The notes under the pieces: generated by a model
What the model was told of the DNA's origin: nothing
What the model saw: only the letters and a program-made list of their open reading frames with translations
Databases searched by the model: none
Made by a program: the position numbers and the translations under genes
Shown: positions 27,076 to 34,189 of the stretch, piece by piece
How positions within the stretch are numbered: position 1 is the stretch's first letter
Layout: each line of letters starts with the position of its first letter
Source: Neobacillus mesonae
GTDB taxonomy: Bacteria > Bacillota > Bacilli > Bacillales > Cytobacillaceae
NCBI RefSeq assembly: GCF_023715155.1
Contig: NZ_JAMBNQ010000032.1
Span: forward strand, 1-57,885
DNA length: 57,885 nt
Reading direction: 5' to 3'

Positions 27076-27319
27076 TATCCCACATCCCTCTCTTTATTTA
27101 ATTTTAGGTAGATGATTTAGCTTTTATCATATTATGAATCAACAAATCTCTTTAGTAATCCAATTTCACTTTTAAAAAAATGATTGACCCGCTAGAATGC
27201 TGCCCCACTTAAATAAAGGCTCTTTTCTAAAAGATTGTTGCTTTTTGCACCCTTTTTAAGATTTCGTTCAAAAAATAGAGGTAGAAATTCCCGTTATTTA
27301 GGAAATCGGATGTTAATTA
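27076..27319. other. Intergenic region, no gene seen
   Basis: AT-rich. It contains a stretch (27215-27300: TTGTTGCTTTTTGCACC, CCCTTTTTAAGATTTCG) that resembles dispersed Bacillus intergenic repeats, from memory, but nothing codes. Confidence 0.4.
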
Positions 27320-27470
27320 GCCGAAATAGACGGAGGAATTTCCCTTATTTGATTTTAAACTGCTAAAATCGGGTGCTTTTCATTGAATAACGGAAAAAAC
27401 TCCGCTTATTTTTTACTATTTAAGCTTCATTTTGCAAATAACGGGAAAACTTCCGCTTATTTTTTACTTC
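27320..27470. repeat. Short 51-bp repeat array B1 (2-3 units)
   Basis: AATAACGG-AAAAAAC-TCCGCTTATT occurs at 27386 and again at 27437 (51 bp apart), with a degenerate copy near 27324. Each unit is itself an imperfect dyad, AATAASGGAA...TTCCGCTTATT. No coding potential. Confidence 0.6.
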
Positions 27471-27699
27471 CAAGGGGGCTATCCTGTAATCCAGCTTTCT
27501 CGCAGAGTCCGCTAATAGAACAAACCACCGCTTTTCTTGGCATAACAACATAGTTTACGAAAACAGCCTAAATAAAAGATATCACGCTCTAGATGATAAT
27601 GGGAAAACCTGCATTTAAAGCCGTGCAGCCAGCTGATAGCTGATATTTGCCGCTGAGCGGTTATAAAGACAAAAGCGGCAACGGAATTCGTGATTCTGC

Positions 27700-28016
27700 C
27701 CTTAAGATCGGGCCTTAGAACATGTTTGAAATTTAGTGCAGCTGGCTTTTACATGGGGCCTTAAAGACGGAATTTGCTTCGAATCTAGGGAAAATGGCTT
27801 TTATATGGATTGTTAAGGACAGAAATGGTCTCGAATCTGGTAAAACTTTCTTTAAGAACGACTTTTAAAGACCAAAACCTTTCCAATTCTGGTAAGACTG
27901 TCCTCAAGACAGCTTCTTAAAGACTGAAACCTCCCCCGAATCTAGTGAAACTGTCCTCAAGACAGCCTCTTAAAGACAGCAGTCGCCTCAAATCTGGTAA
28001 AACTGTCTTTTATAAC
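27700..28016. repeat. Degenerate 52-53-bp repeat array B2 (about 6 units)
   Basis: TTAAAGACYGAAACC...AATCTRGTRAAACTGTCCTCAAGACAGC recurs with TAAAG at 27866, 27918 and 27971 (52 and 53 bp apart), with weaker copies to the left. Each unit holds a GTCYTYAAG / TTAAAGAC dyad like the degenerate tail of array C. The segment between B1 and B2 (27480-27700) shows nothing recognisable. Confidence 0.7.
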
Positions 28017-28190
28017 ACCCCAGATTTCTTCTGCCGGCTATTTTATATCAAGTCCCTATCTTACCTGCAAAATTTGATTCCTGCGGGTACCTCCATTAGA
28101 AAATTCATTGCGGCTCAAGTGATTCACCGATTTGACACTGCTCACCTTAACATCCATTTTTAGATAAACACGTGTCTCCTTTCTGTTAGC

Positions 28191-28970
28191 TTATCGAAAC
28201 ATGGTTCGTAATTGATCTTCAGAATCCCTTACATAGAAGGGCTTGACTTCCTGAACAGTAGAACATGTCAAAGGAAGTTCCTTATGCAGGATGGCAAATT
28301 CAAATTTCAGTTTCTCTGGAACGTTTTTTTCGACTGCTTCAACTATGGATAAAAGCTGTGTATTCCCCTCGTCATCTGCTTCTAACCCAATTAACGGCCG
28401 CGGTACACCGCCTTTCACCGGATCAAAAAAGCTGGTAAGATAAGCCTTTTTAATCGAAGGAAAGCCTCGCAGACATTCTGATATGCTTGCAAGCGTCGTT
28501 TCAGCCACTTCCACCATGCGTTCTGTCAAAAATTCCCGTTTTGCTTCCGGACTCATCTCATCAAAAAAGTATTGCAGAATGCTTCCGTCCTTTAAAGTCT
28601 CGATTTCTTCAGGGATGATTTGTTTTGCCAGGTCAAAGCCAGGATTCAGCACAAGGGAAGCTTTCGGTTCAATTAATGGCAGCAGCTCCCGGGCATCAAT
28701 TTTTACATAAGAATACTTGCCTTGAAAAATTGTTTGAAATTTAGCCTGACTGGAAAAAACGGGAAGAATTAATTCCTGTTCCACTTCGATGTATTTTAAA
28801 GAAAGTTCTATTTCATCAGGATCCTCGCCGCTGGCTGCCGCTGTCCCAGGCACTACCAGTTCCCAGTCCAATAATGCTAGGTAAAATGGATACCGTTTAT
28901 CCGGATTTTCCGATGCCGCCAATAGCAGCGAATCCATTGGATCCAACTCTTGATAACCTGCCTTGTTCAT
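28191..28970 (-). CDS. SseB family protein
   Basis: 259 residues in two parts: an N-terminal SseB domain (~10-120, NPDKRYPFYLALLDWELVVPG...ELLPLIEP, and LVLNPG) and a C-terminal SseB domain (~135-255, EFLTERMVEVAETTL, IKKAYLTSF, RPLIGLEADDE, PFYVRD). SseB was named for enhanced serine sensitivity in E. coli; the Bacillus role is unknown. Good AAGGAG site before the ATG. Monocistronic, divergent from the binding-protein gene. Confidence 0.85.
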   Translation of the reverse strand: MNKAGYQELDPMDSLLLAASENPDKRYPFYLALLDWELVVPGTAAASGEDPDEIELSLKYIEVEQELILPVFSSQAKFQTIFQGKYSYVKIDARELLPLIEPKASLVLNPGFDLAKQIIPEEIETLKDGSILQYFFDEMSPEAKREFLTERMVEVAETTLASISECLRGFPSIKKAYLTSFFDPVKGGVPRPLIGLEADDEGNTQLLSIVEAVEKNVPEKLKFEFAILHKELPLTCSTVQEVKPFYVRDSEDQLRTMFR

Positions 28971-29120
28971 ATCTTAACTCCTTCGCCTTTAGAACTAGAA
29001 ATATAGATTTATTATACAATAATCCTATATAGGTAAATAAAGGAAAATGGTAATAAAAATATTCCGGCTGTCGTTTGAAGCAAATTTCCACATATTTTGC
29101 TAAATTTTCTAAAAGCTATA

Positions 29121-29149
29121 TTGTTTTTCACCTCTATTAATGCTAGAAT
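29121..29149 (+). promoter_or_regulatory. Sigma-A-like promoter of the ABC binding-protein gene
   Basis: TTGTTT, 17 bp, TAGAAT, about 90 bp upstream of the start codon. Confidence 0.5.
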
Positions 29150-29237
29150 CTGAATATTATTAATCTTTAAATAGAACATCTAAGACTATTTTTCAAAAAA
29201 GAAGGAATGTAGTCGAAGAGCTTAGGGGAGGAAGAAA

Positions 29238-30242
29238 ATGAAAAAAAGATTAGCCATTATGTTGTGTGGATTGTTATTATTGCTGTCCGCATGCGGATCA
29301 GGAAGCAAGGAAACATCTGGAACATCTGGAGAAAAGAAAGAGAAGGTAGTAAAAATCGGCATTACCCAGCTGATTGAGCACCCCTCTCTTAATGCTGCAC
29401 GAGAGGGTTTTATACAGGCACTAAAAGATGCCGGCTATGAAGAGGGTAAAAACTTAAAGATAGATTACCAAAATGCCCAAGGGGACATGAATACCAATAT
29501 GCCTATTGCACAAAAATTGGTGTCAGACAAGAATGATCTTATTCTAGCGATTGCTACTCCGAGTGCCCAGGCAGTAGTCCAGTCGACGAAGACCATTCCA
29601 GTCTTGTTTACGGCCATTACCGATCCAGTCGGGGCCCAGCTCGTTAAAAGCATCGAAAAGCCAGGCGGAAATGTAACCGGTACGTCTGATACCCATCCGG
29701 AAGCGATAAAGAATACAATTGCTGCCATTAAAAAGTTTATTCCGAACGCCAAGAAAGTAGGCATCATCTATAATAGCGGCGAACCAAACGCTGTCGTCAA
29801 TGTTAAAAATGCGGAGGAAGCGCTAAAGGCAGCCGGTCTAGAAGCTGTTAAGACAACGATTAGCACCAGTTCCGAAGTGAAGCAGGCAGCTGATTCTTTG
29901 GTTGGACGTGCAGACGTATTCTATATTCCTAAGGATAACACGGTCGTATCTGCTCTTGAATCTGTTATTACAGTAGCAGATGCGCATAAAATTCCAACTT
30001 TTGTCGGTGAAGGGGACTCTGTCAAACGCGGAACCTTTGCGTCATATGGTTTTGATTACCACGACCTAGGATACACTACCGGTAAAATGGCTGTTGAAAT
30101 TTTAAAAGGAAAGAAACCAAGTGAAATTCCAGTCGGCTATCCGGAAAACCTTCAGCTGATGATCAATAAAAAAGCGGCTGAAAAAGAAGGAATTACTTTA
30201 ACTGATGATATGTTAAAGGGTGCTAAGATCGTAGGAGAATAG
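29238..30242 (+). CDS. ABC transporter substrate-binding lipoprotein (TrpX-type family)
   Basis: 334 residues. A lipoprotein signal peptide with lipobox LLSACGSG is followed by the ABC_sub_bind fold: VVKIGITQLIEHPSLNAAREGF, LILAIATPSAQAV, LFTAITDPVGAQLV, GTSDTHP, KKVGIIYNSGEPN, SYGFDYHDLGYTTG. Relatives bind tryptophan or related aromatic molecules in trpXYZ-type systems. No permease or ATPase gene follows; a terminator closes the unit. It is therefore an orphan that must work with a transporter encoded elsewhere, or act as a sensor. RBS GGGGAGG precedes the ATG. Confidence 0.9.
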   Translation: MKKRLAIMLCGLLLLLSACGSGSKETSGTSGEKKEKVVKIGITQLIEHPSLNAAREGFIQALKDAGYEEGKNLKIDYQNAQGDMNTNMPIAQKLVSDKNDLILAIATPSAQAVVQSTKTIPVLFTAITDPVGAQLVKSIEKPGGNVTGTSDTHPEAIKNTIAAIKKFIPNAKKVGIIYNSGEPNAVVNVKNAEEALKAAGLEAVKTTISTSSEVKQAADSLVGRADVFYIPKDNTVVSALESVITVADAHKIPTFVGEGDSVKRGTFASYGFDYHDLGYTTGKMAVEILKGKKPSEIPVGYPENLQLMINKKAAEKEGITLTDDMLKGAKIVGE

Positions 30243-30252
30243 ATTTAAGATG

Positions 30253-30284
30253 AAAAAGCAGGGGAATTGAACTCCCCTGCTTTT
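30253..30284. terminator. Bidirectional terminator
   Basis: AAAAGCAGGGGA-ATTGAAC-TCCCCTGCTTTT perfect stem between convergent genes. Confidence 0.9.
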
Positions 30285-30290
30285 CATCTA

Positions 30291-31163
30291 TTATTTCAAA
30301 GTAGAAATATATTTTTTAACGACTTTATAGACATATTCTTGGTTGGCTGCTGCTGTGTTTGGATTGTATGTGCCGCCGTTTGTTTTGTTGTTGGATAGAA
30401 TACGGATGCCAAGAAATGCGGTGTCATAGGCATCAGCAATTTGAGCTGCCGCCGCCCCTTCCATTTCTTCGACAGAGGTGCCGTACTTTTCATGGAACCA
30501 TTTAATGCGGTCCACTTCATTGTTCCAGACATCCGCTGAACCAATGGTGCCTTCTACCACTTTTCCCTTCGTATATTGATCTTTTACGGCATTAGCCGCT
30601 TCAAGTAATTTTTTATCTCCCTCATAGTAGCGGATTTTCTCAGCATCAGGGTCTTCTCCAGCACTTCCTTCAGAAGCCATTAAATCCATTGGAACCCATT
30701 TAGATGGGTCCATTCCTTCGTTTTCCCCGGCAGTCTCGGTTTTTAACGAGCCAATGTTGACCACTCTTTTTCCTAAAACAATATCAAATACACTTAAATT
30801 TGGATCATGTCCGCCAGATGTTCCCTGATTGATGATGGCGATAGGATGGTATTTTTCAATTGCCAATGCGGTTGCAGCAGCTGTATTCTCCATTCCTTTA
30901 CTTGTTTTCGCTACGATGACAGGATACTTGTCCACTTTCCCTTTATAAAAAATAAAATTCCCCGATTTTTCAACTTTTACTTTATCTAATTTTTTGGCGA
31001 AGTTTTCGGCTTCAATAGGCATTGGACCTTGAATCAAAATGGGTCTTTGGGTTGCTTCTGCTTTCGTTTCAGTTTTGGAAGCAGCATTGTATCCTGCAAA
31101 CATGAATAAAAGCAGTACTGCAGCGGCCGCAAATGCCATGGATTTCTTTCTTATGTTGTTCAT
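30291..31163 (-). CDS. Exported MTA/SAH-type nucleosidase (PNP/UDP phosphorylase superfamily)
   Basis: 290 residues. The ATG at 31163 follows AAAAGGAGAG and opens a clear signal peptide or anchor (SMAFAAAAVLLLFMFAGY). The mature part has the phosphorylase/nucleosidase fold: PILIQGPMPIEAE, AIINQGTSGGHDP, GSADVWN, and the substrate-pocket motif SVEEMEGAAAAQIA. It should split purine nucleosides into base and sugar outside the cytoplasm. A guanine riboswitch with terminator in its leader implies repression when guanine is plentiful, which fits purine scavenging. The longer frame starting at 31271 runs into the leader RNA and is rejected. Confidence 0.88.
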   Translation of the reverse strand: MNNIRKKSMAFAAAAVLLLFMFAGYNAASKTETKAEATQRPILIQGPMPIEAENFAKKLDKVKVEKSGNFIFYKGKVDKYPVIVAKTSKGMENTAAATALAIEKYHPIAIINQGTSGGHDPNLSVFDIVLGKRVVNIGSLKTETAGENEGMDPSKWVPMDLMASEGSAGEDPDAEKIRYYEGDKKLLEAANAVKDQYTKGKVVEGTIGSADVWNNEVDRIKWFHEKYGTSVEEMEGAAAAQIADAYDTAFLGIRILSNNKTNGGTYNPNTAAANQEYVYKVVKKYISTLK

Positions 31164-31217
31164 GAAAAAAAACTCTCCTTTTCCCCTTGTTATTTGTTCG
31201 TTTGTCATACAGCCCAA

Positions 31218-31258
31218 TAAAAAAAGTCTAAATGATAGAATGAATCTACCCTTTAGAC
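31218..31258 (-). terminator. Riboswitch-controlled terminator
   Basis: Minus strand GTCTAAA-GGGTAGA...TCTATC-ATTTAGAC followed by TTTTTTT. It lies between the guanine aptamer and the nucleosidase start. Confidence 0.8.
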
Positions 31259-31323
31259 CTGAAAGAGTCAAAGTTAGTCAATACCCCAAAACACAAAGAT
31301 TGCGGTATAATACCAAATACTTC

Positions 31324-31396
31324 AACTCGTAGTCCAGCTCTTTATTGGGAGCCAGGTAGAGACACTCAGACCATATTACTGAGCATATACGAGTAT
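31324..31396 (-). promoter_or_regulatory. Guanine (purine-class) riboswitch aptamer
   Basis: Minus strand: P1 ACTCGTAT...(C)TACGAGT, P2 with loop GCTCAGTAATATGGTCTGAG, J2/3 TCTCTACC, P3 TGGCTCCCAATAAAGAGCTG, and J3/1 GACTA. The core (AATATGG in L2, TCTACC in J2/3) matches the purine riboswitch. The nucleotide at the specificity position in GACTACGAG is C, which predicts guanine rather than adenine. It lies about 160 nt upstream of the exported nucleosidase. Confidence 0.88.
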
Positions 31397-31526
31397 TACT
31401 TTATACAATTATTACTATTTAAGTATAACAAATACGTTTCTTTTTCATCAATAAAAATACGGATATTTAGGGCTAATTTACTATTAATTGTTCGTATTTT
31501 ATGGGGGTCAGTCCCCTTATAAAGAC

Positions 31527-31553
31527 AAAAAAAGAGGGGTGATCCTCCCTCTC
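31527..31553 (-). terminator. Terminator of the TIR/macro operon
   Basis: GAGGG...CCCTC stem followed by TTTTTTTG on the minus strand, just after the 56-codon ORF. Confidence 0.7.
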
Positions 31554-31569
31554 ATTTCCGTTCTTTTGT

Positions 31570-31740
31570 TTAAGCCCGTTTTTTAAATGGGTCTTCATGA
31601 TAATCTGCTTTTCGTTTATAGATGACTTTTCCGGATTCTTCTTTTCCATGTTTGGCGGGAATGACGGCTCTTATACCGGCAACCGCTTCACCCAGTTTGT
31701 AGGCATTTTTGTTTAATTTAACAACCACCGACTTGCTCAT
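31570..31740 (-). CDS. 56-residue protein overlapping the TIR gene, unknown
   Basis: A small basic protein beginning MSKSVVVKLNKNAY and ending YHEDPFKKRA. Its ATG overlaps the TGA of the TIR gene in the sequence ATGA, and a strong GGAGGTG site lies seven bases upstream inside the TIR gene, so translation is coupled. A terminator follows. It is rich in Lys and Val, with no membrane helix and no motif I recognise. Its tight linkage suggests a third component of the TIR/macro system, or a chaperone-like or nucleic-acid-binding accessory protein (inference). Confidence 0.75.
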   Translation of the reverse strand: MSKSVVVKLNKNAYKLGEAVAGIRAVIPAKHGKEESGKVIYKRKADYHEDPFKKRA

Positions 31741-32744
31741 AAAGACGCACCTCCAAAAATCGTATTGATTGTGCTTAAAAGGTTATAATTATCGAGGAAG
31801 ATCTCGTCAATCTCTTCTTGACTTAAGGTCCTTTTTCCCGTTATTGCAACCGTTAGAACTAATTGGTTCCCTATAGGGTAACACAATACATAGGTATTAT
31901 CAAAGGCTGTACTATTTTTTTGAAAAACTAACTCCGTACTTTGCAAAAAGCAATCAATGACGACGATTCTTTCCGTATCTTCCCGGGTTTCATTTATATG
32001 GAATGGATAAAATTCCCCTTGGCCATCATTTCCAGCGATTTGTCTTAAGCCCTCCTGCCCCTCTGCCAGCCAAACGCCAATAGCTTCCACATAATAATAA
32101 TCTGGTGCTTGGTAAGCATTTCGAACCGCTTCCTGCAGGTATTCGAATTTTTTGGAAGGATCACTTAAGAGCCGTTTAGACAGCGTTCGAAGTATGCGGA
32201 TTAACGCATAATCTTTATCCATATTTGCCTGCGCTTCTGCTAAAAGCTTTGCTGGGTCCTTGAAGAAACTTAACTCAGCTATTTTCCGTTTGATGGCTCT
32301 GCATGCGACATTAACAGCTGCTGTGTAATTATTGTCACTGCGGATTTCATATCGTAAGACCGTAAGACCATCTAAATCAGAAGGCAGCCGGAATCCTTTA
32401 GCTTCTTCATTCTCAGGTATGGTACCGGGAATCATGTAAAACACTCTTCCTCTTCTTAACCTTCCCCAAAATAACCCCATTTCAAACAGTGTATTGTCTC
32501 TTGTCGTAAATGTGATGGTGCCGCGAATATTTACGACATCATCCGGTGAAAATACAAATACAGCAAAATCATTTTCATCTAATTGGCGTTCCAAGGTTTC
32601 CATATTATATTCTAAGGGGAGAAATGCTCCTGCTGACCAAGGAGTAACCTCTGCTGCATGAGAAAGTGATTCATGAATAGCATCAACATATTCAATCGAT
32701 TCTTTAGCGGATCCGATAAATAATTTTGGTTTGATTTTGGTCAT
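31737..32744 (-). CDS. TIR-domain protein (Cap12/Pycsar TIR type) with GAF-like C-terminus
   Basis: 335 residues. Residues ~5-135 match the TIR family formerly called 'predicted nucleotide-binding protein': KPKLFIGSAKE, EVTPWSAGAFLPLEY, DFAVFVFSPDDVV, then TRDNTLFEMGLFWGRLRRGRV carrying the presumed NADase glutamate (E88), and LPSDLDGLTVLRY. After a helical linker (~150-195), residues ~195-335 look like a GAF-type sensor (AIGVWLAEGQEGLRQIAG, NTYVLCYPIGNQLVLTVAI, LSQEEIDEI). The gene lies 72 bp after a membrane macro-domain gene. The likely role is NAD+-derived signal production or NAD+ depletion during phage infection; this is inference from the families. Confidence 0.88.
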   Translation of the reverse strand: MTKIKPKLFIGSAKESIEYVDAIHESLSHAAEVTPWSAGAFLPLEYNMETLERQLDENDFAVFVFSPDDVVNIRGTITFTTRDNTLFEMGLFWGRLRRGRVFYMIPGTIPENEEAKGFRLPSDLDGLTVLRYEIRSDNNYTAAVNVACRAIKRKIAELSFFKDPAKLLAEAQANMDKDYALIRILRTLSKRLLSDPSKKFEYLQEAVRNAYQAPDYYYVEAIGVWLAEGQEGLRQIAGNDGQGEFYPFHINETREDTERIVVIDCFLQSTELVFQKNSTAFDNTYVLCYPIGNQLVLTVAITGKRTLSQEEIDEIFLDNYNLLSTINTIFGGASL

Positions 32745-32816
32745 GATTCCTCCGAAAAGTATTTTCTACCCTAATTATATCAAAAATTCCCTCTTTTTGG
32801 AATGGCATAGTATGCG

Positions 32817-33632
32817 CTATGCCTTTAATGTATATAAATTTATTTTATCCTTTTTTGATTCATGTATGACAATCGACATCTTTGAAGGATAAGAAAATTT
32901 AATTCTGCTGATTTTAAATGACCATAGTAATAACTCCAGCAGCTCTTGATCTGTGATCATATTGTATTCCTTAAATCGGGTGATTCCTGAACCAAGTAAT
33001 GGAATAGACACCGACCTGCCGCTGTACACAACATCAATTTCATTCCAAAAATGAAGTAAAAAGTTTACATAGTCCTCCATGTATAAAAAAGCCCGATTGT
33101 CAGTATCAAACCTGGAAAAGGCAGTTAATAAATAATCATGATGCTGGAAAATGCTGCCTAGCTTGTATCTTTTCTTTTTCCCACGGCTCCTCCCGCTGTT
33201 TATTTCCAGCAGGTTTTCGTTCAAACGCTCATCACCGTCCATTAAGAGATCCAGCTCACTAACGTTAGGAATCATTCTATTTATATACATCCCATTAAGA
33301 GACCGCTCCGAAATCACTTTATTATCAACCTCTGTATCAAAATACTCGTTAAACGCAATCACCTTTAATTCGCTTTCTGTAAAAATGTCCCCAAATTTAA
33401 TATCCACCGTAGAATGGTTGATCGTCAGTCTCACCTTGGTAAGCAGGTTCGCCCTTATCCATAAAAAGAAATAAAAAATGATGAATAAGAGGCCCAAGAT
33501 TAAACCGGTTATCCATTTATACTCTTCAGGAATTTCCACCACAATCAATACAAATGAAAGCAGTAAACTTACAACCGATAACGCTGAAAGGAACTCTTTT
33601 ATTAAGGCTCCATCAAAAAAATGAACTTTCAT
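32817..33632 (-). CDS. Two-TM macro-domain protein (Thoeris ThsA-macro-like effector)
   Basis: 271 residues. Two N-terminal transmembrane helices (~9-31 and ~38-58) are followed by a cytoplasmic macro-like domain: VDIKFGDIFTESELKVIAFN, FDTEVDNKVISERSLNG, a central YKLGSIFQHHDYLLTAFSRFD, and IPLLGSGITRF near the C-terminus. These are the features I associate with the membrane-anchored macro effectors of type II Thoeris (DUF6430-like). A TIR gene follows in the same orientation. By analogy, a TIR-made ADP-ribose derivative would bind the macro domain and trigger membrane disruption. RBS GGGGGG lies upstream. Confidence 0.85.
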   Translation of the reverse strand: MKVHFFDGALIKEFLSALSVVSLLLSFVLIVVEIPEEYKWITGLILGLLFIIFYFFLWIRANLLTKVRLTINHSTVDIKFGDIFTESELKVIAFNEYFDTEVDNKVISERSLNGMYINRMIPNVSELDLLMDGDERLNENLLEINSGRSRGKKKRYKLGSIFQHHDYLLTAFSRFDTDNRAFLYMEDYVNFLLHFWNEIDVVYSGRSVSIPLLGSGITRFKEYNMITDQELLELLLWSFKISRIKFSYPSKMSIVIHESKKDKINLYTLKA

Positions 33633-34127
33633 TCTAATTTTCCATTCCCCCCAAAAAGTTTTATACCTTATTTTTTCAACACCCTTTCCCTGTCTCCTTC
33701 CAGCTTAGAGAAAAAGTTTTTTCATGGAGCATGGGAGGTAAATTTGGTCTTACACTGCTTTTTAAAAAACGTGCCAATGAGATTATCATTATAAAAGGCA
33801 TCAAGCATGGACAAAACAATTGAGGATGTTGGAATAAGAGAATATTTGTAGAATGGTTTGGTTTTTTATAAAAAAGATCATTTTCTGGGGAATAATGTTT
33901 ATTTCTCTGGAAATAATTATCACAATTATATGACAAAATTTTTAAAGGTGTTTGAGTAAAATGTTGATTTAGCAGTGCTTTAGGCTGTTTTAAACAAACG
34001 TTCATATAGTATTTCACATTTGGGGAATAGTCGATAATTGCCGCTTTATAGGAAATAAAATCCTCTTTTATTGGTGCATTTCTTCACGTGTCACAAGTAT
34101 TTAAGGATGCGGCCTTTTCCCAAACTA
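33633..34127. other. Intergenic region upstream of the TIR/macro operon
   Basis: AT-rich. A 113-codon minus-strand frame (33676-34017) has no ribosome binding site and an unnatural composition (rich in His, Asn, Pro, Ser), so it is not called. The promoter of the macro-domain gene should be here, but no clear -35/-10 pair stands out. Confidence 0.4.
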
Positions 34128-34172
34128 AAGAAAGTGTCAGCAATTTAGAGTTAAATGCTGACACTTTCAGGT
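34128..34172 (-). terminator. Terminator of the phoX gene
   Basis: GAAAGTGTCAGCA...TGCTGACACTTTC perfect 13-bp stem, then TTTAGTTT on the minus strand. Confidence 0.85.
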
Positions 34173-34189
34173 GTAAAGGAAACAAAGAA

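Noticed and set aside
27945..28163. 72-codon plus-strand ORF beside array B2
   Set aside because: It begins inside the degenerate repeats and has no start signals or protein-like pattern.
33676..34017. 113-codon ORF upstream of the macro-domain gene
   Set aside because: No ribosome binding site, unusual composition rich in His, Asn and Pro, and no family resemblance.
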